Virus record (IMG/VR): IMGVR_UViG_3300008122_000004
Coordinates: 1-41,907 of that record
DNA from: a virus
DNA length: 41,907 nucleotides
Direction: 5' to 3' (one strand)
Shown: in pieces, positions 29,712-36,523 of the stretch
How the letters are laid out: the number at the start of each line of letters is the position of its first letter
Position numbering within the stretch: position 1 is the stretch's first letter
Position numbers and translations under genes: made by a program
The notes under the pieces: generated by a model
What the model was told of the DNA's origin: nothing
Databases searched by the model: none
The model's input: the letters and a program-made list of their open reading frames with translations, nothing else

Positions 29712-29989
29712 TAATAGTTACCCTCCGCCTTGGCTATCGCAATATCGCATCTTGATGGAAATGACCTAGACTGAGGTGTTTCACCTATCGCTTCTCTCAG
29801 TAGCGCCAGCAGCTCCTTATTCATCTCCACCAGATCATCGTGGGAGTTGATGGCGTGGCAAATTGGCTCATAGTAGTCTTCTGCAATGTCAGTGCTGCCT
29901 CGGAAATACTTGTCATCGCAAATCTGTCCGTCTGCATTGATTGTTACGTTGCCAATGAAATAACCACTCATGGCCAAATATTCTTTCAT
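29711..29989 (-). CDS. 92-aa hypothetical protein, first gene of the recombination operon
   Basis: The N-terminal half is beta-like (F-I-G-N-V-T-I-N-A-D-G-Q-I) and the C-terminal half helical (D-D-L-V-E-M-N-K-E-L-L-A-L-L-R-E). Family not recognised. ATG 29989 has GGAGG in the conserved AACAACGGAGG leader of the 30002 promoter. It precedes recT and is coupled to it. Confidence 0.7.
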   Translation of the reverse strand: MKEYLAMSGYFIGNVTINADGQICDDKYFRGSTDIAEDYYEPICHAINSHDDLVEMNKELLALLREAIGETPQSRSFPSRCDIAIAKAEGNY

Positions 29990-30001
29990 GGTAAATCCTC
30001 C

Positions 30002-30048
30002 GTTGTTGACATGGTGAGTATAAGCAACTGACAGATGATGTCAACAAA
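30002..30048 (-). promoter_or_regulatory. Leftward promoter with paired GTTGTTGACA boxes
   Basis: GTTGTTGACA (30002-30011) and TGTCAACAAA (30039-30048), 37 bp apart. Leftward TTGACA, 16-bp spacer, TATACT, start near the 30011 box. It drives the recT/exonuclease operon and has the best -10 of the group. Confidence 0.8.
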
Positions 30049-30070
30049 TAAAAACCCGCCGAAGCGGGTT
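30045..30070 (-). terminator. Leftward terminator
   Basis: Read leftward: ACCCGC, TTCG tetraloop, GCGGGT, then TTTTATTTG. It ends the helicase/VRR-NUC transcript directly before the next promoter. Confidence 0.85.
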
Positions 30071-30530
30071 AGATTAGGTGGTCAGCCTTCGACCTCATTG
30101 ATAGGTCGTAGATGCCGAGATAGTCCAGCCATGCATGCCATCCAGCGTATGCGCCGTAGGCCACGGCGGCGAATCCAGATTGCTCCTCGTGCGCCAGTAG
30201 AAAGTCCTTCTGGTCTTTACTGATGGTGCTTTTGCTGCGCATTGCCCGCTTAAGTTCGATGGCGCAGGAAGCATGCTTGGCGCCTCGGTATACAGATATG
30301 ACATCAGCCACCCCTGAAACCATGCCAGCAACCGCCATCGCGTGGCGATACTGCGGCTTTGCCATGCCCTCGTTTACGGTGTGCCAGACCAGAGTGGCGG
30401 TCCACGGAGTATGCGCTTTGATTAGCTGCATCAGGTGCGCCTGTTCGACATCCTCCTTTGGGCATGACTTCGGCTGCGGGTGTTGCAGGTAGCACAGGAT
30501 GCCAGCTCGGTTTCGCTCGGTGATGATCAT
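30069..30530 (-). CDS. VRR-NUC nuclease
   Basis: A 153-residue protein of the VRR-NUC type in the PD-(D/E)xK superfamily: H-T-V-N-E-G near residue 45, then S-G-V-A-D-V-I-S-V-Y, the catalytic C-A-I-E-L-K-R, and S-K-D-Q-K-D-F-L. Such proteins cut branched DNA or nick near ends. The true start is ATG 30530, overlapping the helicase stop as ATGA; the longer frame runs inside the helicase gene. Co-translation with a helicase suggests joint work on recombination or replication forks. Confidence 0.85.
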   Translation of the reverse strand: MIITERNRAGILCYLQHPQPKSCPKEDVEQAHLMQLIKAHTPWTATLVWHTVNEGMAKPQYRHAMAVAGMVSGVADVISVYRGAKHASCAIELKRAMRSKSTISKDQKDFLLAHEEQSGFAAVAYGAYAGWHAWLDYLGIYDLSMRSKADHLI

Positions 30531-32320
30531 GCCGCCACCTCCTGACTTCCAAACCAGCGCCGACCGATTACGAACTGCTGCTTTTCGTTGATGCGGTACG
30601 CGATGTGCGTTGGCGCCTTGAATGCATCCTTCATCATGCAAATCTGCTCTGCTGTGCTCATCCCCAAAACCTTCGGCCTCCATCCCCATGACTTAATGTG
30701 AACGTTCACGAATTTTACCTCGAATATGCGCTTGCTACCTTCCTTGTGAAGACCAAAGAACAGCTCGTAAGGGTGTCCATGCTCCGGCTCATACTCAAGC
30801 TCGTAAGTGACCTTGAGCGCCCCGTTCTTGCTTGGTGATAGCGTCATGCCAACAACTCGGCGCATCTCGTCATCGGTATAAGCCTTGTTGAGCAGCTTGC
30901 GGTTCGGGTCAATCAGCTCATGGCTGCATGAGCGGCACACCTGCGCGGTTACGTCATTCTGAGTCATGCACTTCGGACACTCGATGGACTTACCAAAGAA
31001 GTGGCCGCACCGACCATCCGGCTCGCTTGCTGACTTGCCTCGGCAGCGGCGGGCCTTGAGTCCATTCTCTTCGTGGCACACTGGGCAGTATTGAATGGTC
31101 TCGTCCTTTTCCTTGCTTCTGGCCAGCTCGGCATCGTTGATGATTGGGCTATCAAGCAGGTGGCCCAGGCGGTCGAAAACTCCAGCATAGTCGAGCACCA
31201 GATAGTTAGGCTTCACATATCCTTTCTCAATCATCCAGTCCTTCAGCAGGCGGGCGGCACGACCAAGGCACTGCACCAGCAGCGTCAGGCTTCCAACTGG
31301 GCGCAGAAACAGCACGGTATCGATTAGAGGGCTATCGAAGCCAGTGGTCAGGCATGAGACGTTGATAAGCCATCGCAGCTCGCCAGCCTTAGACTTATCG
31401 ATGGCGTCATCGCGATCCTTCTCTGGAGTGTCGTCAGTGACCAAGCCAATCATCGATTCCTTCTCACCAAGGGCAAGCAGCACCCGCTTAACCTCCGCGG
31501 CGTGACGCTTGGTGGATGCGAAGATGATGATTTGGTTACGGTCGGCCGTCTTAATTTTGACCTCAGTCAATATCCGAACCAGCCGTTCCTTGCCAGCGCC
31601 GCTCATGACGATTTCGTCCAGCGCCTTCTCGTCGAACTCCCAGCTTCCAGACTTGGTGTCGATGCTAGAGAAGTCCAGCGTCTCGTCATCTTCATCTGGG
31701 TAGCCGTATACTGGTGGAGTGAGATACCCCTCCTCAGTCAGCTTCTCGATACCGATGTTGTAAACAATGCGATCCCAGAAGCTACCAATAATGCTGTCGA
31801 TGTTTCGGTATGGTGATCCAGTAAGTCCAACTATTTGAAGTTTTCTCTTACTCCCAAGCGTTTCCGCGTTTTTCTTAAAATGACTAATTATGCGCATGTA
31901 CTGGCTTGAATCACTGTCAAAGTCGAGCATGTGCGCCTCGTCTATGCATATTAAGTCAAACCTCTTGCTCTTAAAATCCGTATCAAGAGCGTTTACAATT
32001 GTACCCTCCGTTCCAACAACCACAGAGCCAGTAACTTGCCTGCTGTTGAACTTTGCTGCATACAGGCTGGCTGGAACTCCAAACTCCCACAACTCATCAT
32101 ATGACTGCTTGCACAGTATTGGCTGCCTACTAATAACCAAAACGCTACCGCCTTTTTTTGATACATGCTCCGACAGCATGGCTATCATCATGGTCTTACC
32201 AGAGCCAGGTCCAGCATCAACTATAAGGTTTGCAGCCTTACCTGATGAGGTGGCCTCTCTTATTGCCGAGAAAACAGATTCAACGGCCTCTGCCTGATAG
32301 TATCTTGGTTTCTTTTTCAT
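30527..32320 (-). CDS. DEAH-box superfamily 2 helicase with zinc ribbons
   Basis: A 597-residue protein. Walker A G-P-G-S-G-K-T at 37-43, DEAH at 127-130, motif V-like S-C-L-T-T-G-F-D-S-P and motif VI Q-C-L-G-R-A-A-R define a complete SF2 helicase. The C-terminal 200 residues carry Cys clusters (C-P-V-C, C-P-K-C, C-R-S-C) suggesting zinc ribbons for DNA binding. It probably remodels forks or recombination intermediates, or opens the origin. GAGG precedes ATG 32320. It shares a divergent promoter region with 32391. Confidence 0.9.
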   Translation of the reverse strand: MKKKPRYYQAEAVESVFSAIREATSSGKAANLIVDAGPGSGKTMMIAMLSEHVSKKGGSVLVISRQPILCKQSYDELWEFGVPASLYAAKFNSRQVTGSVVVGTEGTIVNALDTDFKSKRFDLICIDEAHMLDFDSDSSQYMRIISHFKKNAETLGSKRKLQIVGLTGSPYRNIDSIIGSFWDRIVYNIGIEKLTEEGYLTPPVYGYPDEDDETLDFSSIDTKSGSWEFDEKALDEIVMSGAGKERLVRILTEVKIKTADRNQIIIFASTKRHAAEVKRVLLALGEKESMIGLVTDDTPEKDRDDAIDKSKAGELRWLINVSCLTTGFDSPLIDTVLFLRPVGSLTLLVQCLGRAARLLKDWMIEKGYVKPNYLVLDYAGVFDRLGHLLDSPIINDAELARSKEKDETIQYCPVCHEENGLKARRCRGKSASEPDGRCGHFFGKSIECPKCMTQNDVTAQVCRSCSHELIDPNRKLLNKAYTDDEMRRVVGMTLSPSKNGALKVTYELEYEPEHGHPYELFFGLHKEGSKRIFEVKFVNVHIKSWGWRPKVLGMSTAEQICMMKDAFKAPTHIAYRINEKQQFVIGRRWFGSQEVAA

Positions 32321-32331
32321 TTCGTTACCTC

Positions 32332-32379
32332 ACTGTTGACAGCTGAACTCTATCGCCTTAATCTGTACCTGTCAACAAC
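32332..32379. promoter_or_regulatory. Divergent promoter with paired TTGACA boxes
   Basis: ACTGTTGACA (32332-32341) and TGTCAACAAC (32370-32379), 38 bp apart. Rightward: TTGACA, 17 bp, TAATCT (32359-32364). Leftward: TTGACA, 17 bp, TAGAGT (32352-32347). Each promoter starts at the other's -35 box, as at 97-144. Confidence 0.75.
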
Positions 32380-32390
32380 AAGGAGGCAAT

Positions 32391-32657
32391 ATGAAAAACT
32401 CAATGACAATCGCTATGATAGCCAACGATATCGCACTGCTAGCAGCCCAGATTAACGGCATCAACAGTCCTGTATCTATGACCGAGTTCGACTGCGAGGT
32501 TATCCGTGACATGAAGAAGCGGATATCTGATAAGTGCGCAGAGATGGCATCTCTCATCGCTGACATGGAAGACCCGAAGTCAATCAACCTTTACGGCCAG
32601 TCATTCAATGACCAACTGGAAGCAATGCGCAAGAAGTACCATGAGGAGAGTGTGTGA
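32391..32657 (+). CDS. 88-aa hypothetical protein
   Basis: A helical protein (M-T-I-A-M-I-A-N-D-I-A-L-L-A-A-Q at the start, then K-R-I-S-D-K-C-A-E-M-A-S-L). The family is unknown. It has a strong leader AACAACAAGGAGG before ATG 32391. It is one of only two rightward genes in the leftward replication block, and is coupled to the next gene. Confidence 0.7.
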   Translation: MKNSMTIAMIANDIALLAAQINGINSPVSMTEFDCEVIRDMKKRISDKCAEMASLIADMEDPKSINLYGQSFNDQLEAMRKKYHEESV

Positions 32658-32866
32658 TGGAGTGGATTAGCATTAAGAAAAAGAAGCCAAAGAAGGGTGA
32701 TGTAGTTGATATCTGGGGTAAGAATTCAAAGAGGCTTATTGGATACAGGTACATTGGTAAAGGGGAGTTCGAAGTTGGCAAGTCAGGCCCATGCTGGATG
32801 GATGATAAATGCAAGTTCGACCCAGTAACGCACTGGATGCCACAACCAGAGCCACCAAAAGACTAA
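32657..32866 (+). CDS. DUF551 family protein
   Basis: A 69-residue protein starting M-E-W-I-S-I-K-K-K-K-P and ending V-T-H-W-M-P-Q-P-E-P-P, the DUF551 signature. These small phage proteins have no assigned function. ATG 32657 overlaps the preceding stop (TGATG). Confidence 0.88.
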   Translation: MEWISIKKKKPKKGDVVDIWGKNSKRLIGYRYIGKGEFEVGKSGPCWMDDKCKFDPVTHWMPQPEPPKD

Positions 32867-32868
32867 AC

Positions 32869-32894
32869 AGGGCCCCTTTCGGGGCCTTTTTATT
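32869..32894. terminator. Bidirectional terminator
   Basis: GGCCCC (32871-32876), loop TTTC, GGGGCC (32881-32886), then TTTTTATTT. Lies between convergent genes ending at 32866 (+) and 32890 (-). Confidence 0.88.
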
Positions 32895-33288
32895 TGCATG
32901 GATAAAGTGAAGCAGCCTCATCGTATGCTGCCTTGATGTATGGGGTGCCGCCGCTCTGGTTCATCTCCACACCCTCCTTGACGTTACGCATGATGGTCTC
33001 ATAACCAATCATCTTTGCCTTGATGGTATCGAGGCACACGACCCCGCCAATCTGACCAGCGAGAAGCGCCCCATGCAGCAGGCCTTGCTCGTACATAGCA
33101 AACGACTGGTTGCCACCACCCTTCATCACCTCAGCAACCGTTGTTGCGGCTATGCTGATGCCATTCCCCCTGGCGAACTGACGCGCCTTCTCCTGGTCAA
33201 CATTAAGGTCGGCAGCCATCACCGCGTTTGCAGCAACGAACAGCATAATCACGATACAAACAGCGATACCAAAGAATAGTTTTTTCAT
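32890..33288 (-). CDS. Exported protein of unknown function
   Basis: A 132-residue protein with a clear signal peptide: K-K at residues 2-3, hydrophobic core to residue 20, and a probable signal peptidase I site after A-V-M-A (residue 25). The mature part has two Cys (V-V-C-L-D and final Y-P-C-K) that may pair in the periplasm. The layout is faintly like Rap1a/Tai-type periplasmic immunity proteins, but I would not assign it. An exported protein among replication genes suggests superinfection exclusion or envelope modification. GGAGG precedes ATG 33288. Confidence 0.72.
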   Translation of the reverse strand: MKKLFFGIAVCIVIMLFVAANAVMAADLNVDQEKARQFARGNGISIAATTVAEVMKGGGNQSFAMYEQGLLHGALLAGQIGGVVCLDTIKAKMIGYETIMRNVKEGVEMNQSGGTPYIKAAYDEAASLYPCK

Positions 33289-33305
33289 GTTACCTCCAAA
33301 TGAAT

Positions 33306-33330
33306 AAGGCCAGTTTATCAGACTGGCCTT
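33306..33330 (-). terminator. Probable leftward terminator
   Basis: AAGGCCAGT (33306-33314) and ACTGGCCTT (33322-33330) form a nine-pair stem with a seven-base loop. The leftward tail (ATTCATTT) is only moderately U-rich, so termination after the helicase gene may be partial. Confidence 0.6.
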
Positions 33331-33356
33331 GCTTCATCATTCGTGGTTTTCCCTAA

Positions 33357-34910
33357 TCAGAACACATCACCACCATTCGAGCGCGGAACGTCGAACGTTC
33401 CATCATCCAGCTTCACCAGCTGGCCCTGCGCCTCCATCTTTTCGCATATCTCGGCGATCTGGTCTCTGGTCGGAACCTTGCCTTCAAACCTGATGTTCTT
33501 GCGCTCTGCGAATATCTGGGCCTCTGACTGGCGACCGTTGCATCGCACGAAGTTGACTACAGCAGACACTCTGTCGCGGAACTCTGCGCGGCGCAGCTCT
33601 CCAGCATCCTCATCAGCAACAGCGATAGTCTCAAGTGTGCCACCATCCATCCGGCCAAGCAGTACGTCACGCGTCCAGTACGGCAGGTGGTTAGACTTGC
33701 GCAGCTCGACCACTACCTTGTTCTCGTCACCCTGCGAGATGGCGTTATCCTTGCCACCAGCAGCAGCCTTCTTCTGGGCCATGGTAGCCATAGAGATGTG
33801 GGTGCGAGCGCCGTCAACGAATGCCGATGCACCGCGGGCGCCACCTACGTCAGACTTGGCTGAGTGGTGAACCAGCAGCACTGCGGCCCCGGTAGCTCGA
33901 CAGATGCGGTTAATCTGGTTGATGAACATGGTGGCAGAGTGGTTGTCGTTCTCGCCGGCTCCATGAAAGCGGGTCATCGGGTCGATGATAATCAGGCGAA
34001 GGTTTTCCAGCGGCTCAAGCGTCTCGGCGAGCTCATCGGCCCACCCAGTGGGCTTTGCGCTGCCACGGTCTTCGGCAACGATGAGCATATCCTCACCAAC
34101 CAGGGACTTGACGATTACGTTACGCTGCACCATGCCAAGCTCCATCTCATCAAGGTCGAAGTCGTTCAGCACAGACTGGAAGCGGCGATGGTAATCGTTG
34201 TCGCTATCCTCGCCGCCCAGGATGAGTACCTTGCCCTTCTTCTTCGGCTGCAGGAATGGGTGGCTACCAGAGAACACCTTTCGTCCTGTTGCCACTGCGA
34301 CAGCCATCTGCACGGTAAAGAACGACTTGCCTACACCACCCTTAGCTGTCAGGATGCCAGGCTCTCCCATTGGTAGCGCCTCATAGAACACACTATCAAG
34401 CTCAGGTGCCGCCTCTGTCATCATCCGGATGGAGCGATCGATAGCAGAGCTCAGGTCGAACACTGGACGCTTCTTGCCAGTTCCTACGAACTTCCCTATC
34501 TCCTTGCGCAACTCCTCCAGTCGCGGCTTGTCGTTGTTCTGGATGGTCTCTGCCATCTCGTTTAGCATGGCCAGCTGCTTGCGCTTGTCTGACCACTCAG
34601 CCACGATGGCCGCATAGTGCTTCACGTTGGCAGCTGACGGAACCATGCGGGCCAGCTCGATTACGTACGCAAGGCCACCAGACTCGGCAAGCGTATCGTC
34701 CTTGGTCATCTGTTCCTGCAGCGTGGTCAGGTCGATAGGCATACCAGCGCCACGCAGTGACCGCATAGCACGGTAGATGTTGCGATGCACGTTAGACCCG
34801 AAGTCACCAGGTTGCAGGGTAACAAAGATTCCTGCCGACGCTGATTCGTCGATGAGTATTCCGCCGAGCACTGATTGCTCAGCTTCATGGCTATACATAG
34901 GCTGCTGCAT
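33357..34910 (-). CDS. Replicative helicase (DnaB N-terminal domain plus RecA-like ATPase)
   Basis: A 517-residue protein. Residues 5-105 match the DnaB N-terminal domain (E-A-E-Q-S-V-L-G-G-I-L-I-D at 9-21). Residues 175-400 are a RecA-fold ATPase with Walker A A-K-G-G-V-G-K-S (189-196), a Walker B L-I-I-I-D-P and a V-H-H-S-A motif, closer to RepA/AAA_25 helicases than to DnaB. It probably forms a hexamer that unwinds phage DNA for the host polymerase. The C-terminal 100 residues look like a DNA-binding winged helix. Start ATG 34910 behind GAGG. Confidence 0.88.
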   Translation of the reverse strand: MQQPMYSHEAEQSVLGGILIDESASAGIFVTLQPGDFGSNVHRNIYRAMRSLRGAGMPIDLTTLQEQMTKDDTLAESGGLAYVIELARMVPSAANVKHYAAIVAEWSDKRKQLAMLNEMAETIQNNDKPRLEELRKEIGKFVGTGKKRPVFDLSSAIDRSIRMMTEAAPELDSVFYEALPMGEPGILTAKGGVGKSFFTVQMAVAVATGRKVFSGSHPFLQPKKKGKVLILGGEDSDNDYHRRFQSVLNDFDLDEMELGMVQRNVIVKSLVGEDMLIVAEDRGSAKPTGWADELAETLEPLENLRLIIIDPMTRFHGAGENDNHSATMFINQINRICRATGAAVLLVHHSAKSDVGGARGASAFVDGARTHISMATMAQKKAAAGGKDNAISQGDENKVVVELRKSNHLPYWTRDVLLGRMDGGTLETIAVADEDAGELRRAEFRDRVSAVVNFVRCNGRQSEAQIFAERKNIRFEGKVPTRDQIAEICEKMEAQGQLVKLDDGTFDVPRSNGGDVF

Positions 34911-34912
34911 TA

Positions 34913-35137
34913 TTACCTCGGTGTGATGGTGATCTTGATGTCCATTCCGGCTCGGTCAAGGCAGTCAATCATGCACTTGATGTTCACGTTGCTGCCGCCA
35001 TGCTTGATGATGTTGTGAATGACATCGACCGATACACTCATTTTATCCGCCGCCTCCACGGCGCACCAACCGTTCATTTTGATGATGAGCTTAAGGTGCT
35101 GACAAAGATGGCGTTTTATTTGTTCTGATTGGCTCAT
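34913..35137 (-). CDS. XRE-type helix-turn-helix protein
   Basis: A 74-residue protein. A-V-E-A-A-D-K-M-S-V-S-V-D-V-I-H-N-I-I gives a Cro/XRE helix-turn-helix, and M-I-D-C-L-D-R-A-G-M-D-I-K-I is the usual closing segment of HigA2/COG5606-like proteins. It is the best single candidate for a regulator binding the repeated operator boxes in this genome, though nothing in the sequence proves it. The ATG overlaps the upstream stop (ATGA), so it is co-expressed with the methyltransferase-like and helicase genes. Confidence 0.78.
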   Translation of the reverse strand: MSQSEQIKRHLCQHLKLIIKMNGWCAVEAADKMSVSVDVIHNIIKHGGSNVNIKCMIDCLDRAGMDIKITITPR

Positions 35138-35823
35138 GAGTTAGAGTCCTTCCATGCATTGGCAAAACCTCTTGGAGTGGCGCTACGGATGTTCTTGGTG
35201 CGCAAGCTCTTGCCGCCACACTTTCTCCAACCTGGATTGTCTTTGCTAAGCGGCTCAATGCGCTTCCTCTCAGGTTCTACTGCTCCACCGCCAATCCAGA
35301 TGCAGGTATTCTTGTTGTACAGGTCTCGTCCTGGGTAAATCTCTGGATACACAGGGTGCTCATCAAACTCAGGAAGGTATCCAGCGTAATCGCACGGATG
35401 GAAGCTGAAGTCAGGTTTGCGGTACATGGTGCTCAATGCGCCAACAGGGTTCTCGAATCCCCAAGCGCATCCAAATGCCTCACCAATGTGTCGCACAAGG
35501 TCACACAGGGCAACGGCGTTCCTCTGGAAGTCAGGATTGGCAATCGACTTGGCTGCCCAGTGCTTTGCTCCTGCTACGGTAAGGTCTGTACACTCAGGGA
35601 ACCCAAACACCATCTCCACGCCATCTCCAACAAGCTCCTTGATGGCGGCAGCCTGGCGCTCAAGTCCTTCCGGGTAGAACCACATGCCGACCTTAACCAG
35701 ATTGCCTTCACGGGTAACGCCTGGCGAATGCTGACCATCGAACAGCCAGCATTCATAGTTATCATCAAGCCACGGCTTCGCCATCAGGCCGGTATAGTCG
35801 TAAAGGAATACTGCCTTCTTCAT
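35134..35823 (-). CDS. Cytosine-C5 methyltransferase-like protein, motifs altered
   Basis: A 229-residue protein. F-L-Y-D-Y-T-G at the N-terminus stands where motif I would be, F-G-F-P-E-C-T-D-L-T-V-A-G where motif IV (normally P-C) would be, and W-G-F-E-N-P-V-G where motif VI (E-N-V) would be. T-P-R-G-F-A-N-A ends the protein. This phage family is often labelled DNA methylase, but the catalytic P-C is P-E-C here and the target-recognition domain is small, so activity is uncertain. ATG 35823 has GGAG eight bases upstream in the AACAACATGGAG leader. Confidence 0.65.
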   Translation of the reverse strand: MKKAVFLYDYTGLMAKPWLDDNYECWLFDGQHSPGVTREGNLVKVGMWFYPEGLERQAAAIKELVGDGVEMVFGFPECTDLTVAGAKHWAAKSIANPDFQRNAVALCDLVRHIGEAFGCAWGFENPVGALSTMYRKPDFSFHPCDYAGYLPEFDEHPVYPEIYPGRDLYNKNTCIWIGGGAVEPERKRIEPLSKDNPGWRKCGGKSLRTKNIRSATPRGFANAWKDSNS

Positions 35824-35837
35824 TGTTATCACTCCAT

Positions 35838-35884
35838 GTTGTTGACTTGTTTATTGTAGTATCGCGGAGGGTTATGTCAACCAC
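35838..35884 (-). promoter_or_regulatory. Leftward promoter with paired GTTGTTGAC boxes
   Basis: GTTGTTGACT (35838-35847) and TGTCAACCAC (35875-35884), 37 bp apart. Leftward TTGACA, 16-bp spacer, TACAAT. It overlaps the last codons of the upstream gene and should drive the methyltransferase-like/XRE/helicase operon. Confidence 0.78.
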
Positions 35885-36206
35885 TAACCTTTTTGCCATC
35901 CATCTTCTTAATCATCCTGACAACCTCCATCACCCTGCGGTCATCAACGGTTTCGCCATTCATTGCCTTTGCCATGTCATTGCTTAAATCGAAAGGGGTC
36001 TCTCCATTCCCATTTACTCGCTTCTTCCTGACAAGCAGGCCAAGCCTGGCCATGTTCCACAGGCACACGGATGCGGAACTAACAGATGGAAAGGCGCCAT
36101 TGGTTCTCTTGAATATCCACGGAGCAGAGCTTGCCCCATATTTTCCTATGTACCGCACAACCCTAGCCATGCGCTCTGTGACCCTTACTCTCGTTATCTT
36201 CTTCAT
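35877..36206 (-). CDS. Probable winged-helix DNA-binding protein
   Basis: A 109-residue basic protein. R-M-A-R-V-V-R-Y-I-G-K-Y-G, then F-P-S-V-S-S-A-S-V-C-L-W-N-M-A-R-L-G-L-L and K-K-R-V-N-G form helix, recognition helix and wing of a winged-helix fold. GGAG lies eight bases before ATG 36206. It is the first leftward gene next to the repeat-rich control region, the usual place for a phage switch or origin-binding protein. Confidence 0.65.
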   Translation of the reverse strand: MKKITRVRVTERMARVVRYIGKYGASSAPWIFKRTNGAFPSVSSASVCLWNMARLGLLVRKKRVNGNGETPFDLSNDMAKAMNGETVDDRRVMEVVRMIKKMDGKKVSG

Positions 36207-36241
36207 TTCAAAGTCTCCACTCTTCCTTGGGTTATCTTGCC

Positions 36242-36452
36242 TTTAAGCGTAACAGTGCGCGATTCGTAAATCAACCATATTCCCGCTTAAAACCCAGATT
36301 TCCCGCTTAAAGTCAGCTATGTAAGTTGTTGATTTTAATGGATAATTCGTTATGGTTAAAATCCAAATGAAAAATATATCTATAAATAGATGCAAGTCGT
36401 TGATTTTGCTAGATTTTATTGCCTTTACTTTTGCTAAGATAGCCTCTAAACT
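36242..36452. promoter_or_regulatory. Divergent control region with TTTAAGCG repeats
   Basis: TTCCCGCTTAAAA (36280-36292) and TTCCCGCTTAAAG (36300-36312) are direct repeats 20 bp apart; TTTAAGCGTAA at 36242-36252 is inverted to them. AAGTYGTTGATTTT occurs twice (about 36323 and 36393). The rest is very A+T-rich. Leftward, TTGATT-17-TACGCT (about 36273-36245) could drive the gene at 36206. Rightward, TTTACT (36424-36429), 17 bp, TAAACT (36447-36452) should drive 36524. The layout could also serve as a replication origin. Confidence 0.65.
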
Positions 36453-36494
36453 ATAGGACGAAGACAAGCGAAGACGTCTTCGTCCTATAGTTTA
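36447..36494. repeat. 19-bp perfect inverted repeat over the 36524 promoter
   Basis: TAAACTATAGGACGAAGAC (36447-36465) is the exact reverse complement of 36476-36494, with a 10-base spacer. CGAAGACGTCTTCG (36469-36482) is a nested perfect palindrome. The left arm includes the predicted -10 and start site. No U-run follows, so it is not an ordinary terminator; an operator or a cruciform is more likely. Confidence 0.88.
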
Positions 36495-36523
36495 GGGCAT
36501 CATCGCACCGTGAAGGAGTAAAA

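Noticed and set aside
36447-36494. Phage attachment site or transposon end
   Set aside because: There is no integrase, excisionase or transposase gene, and the repeat is positioned on a promoter.
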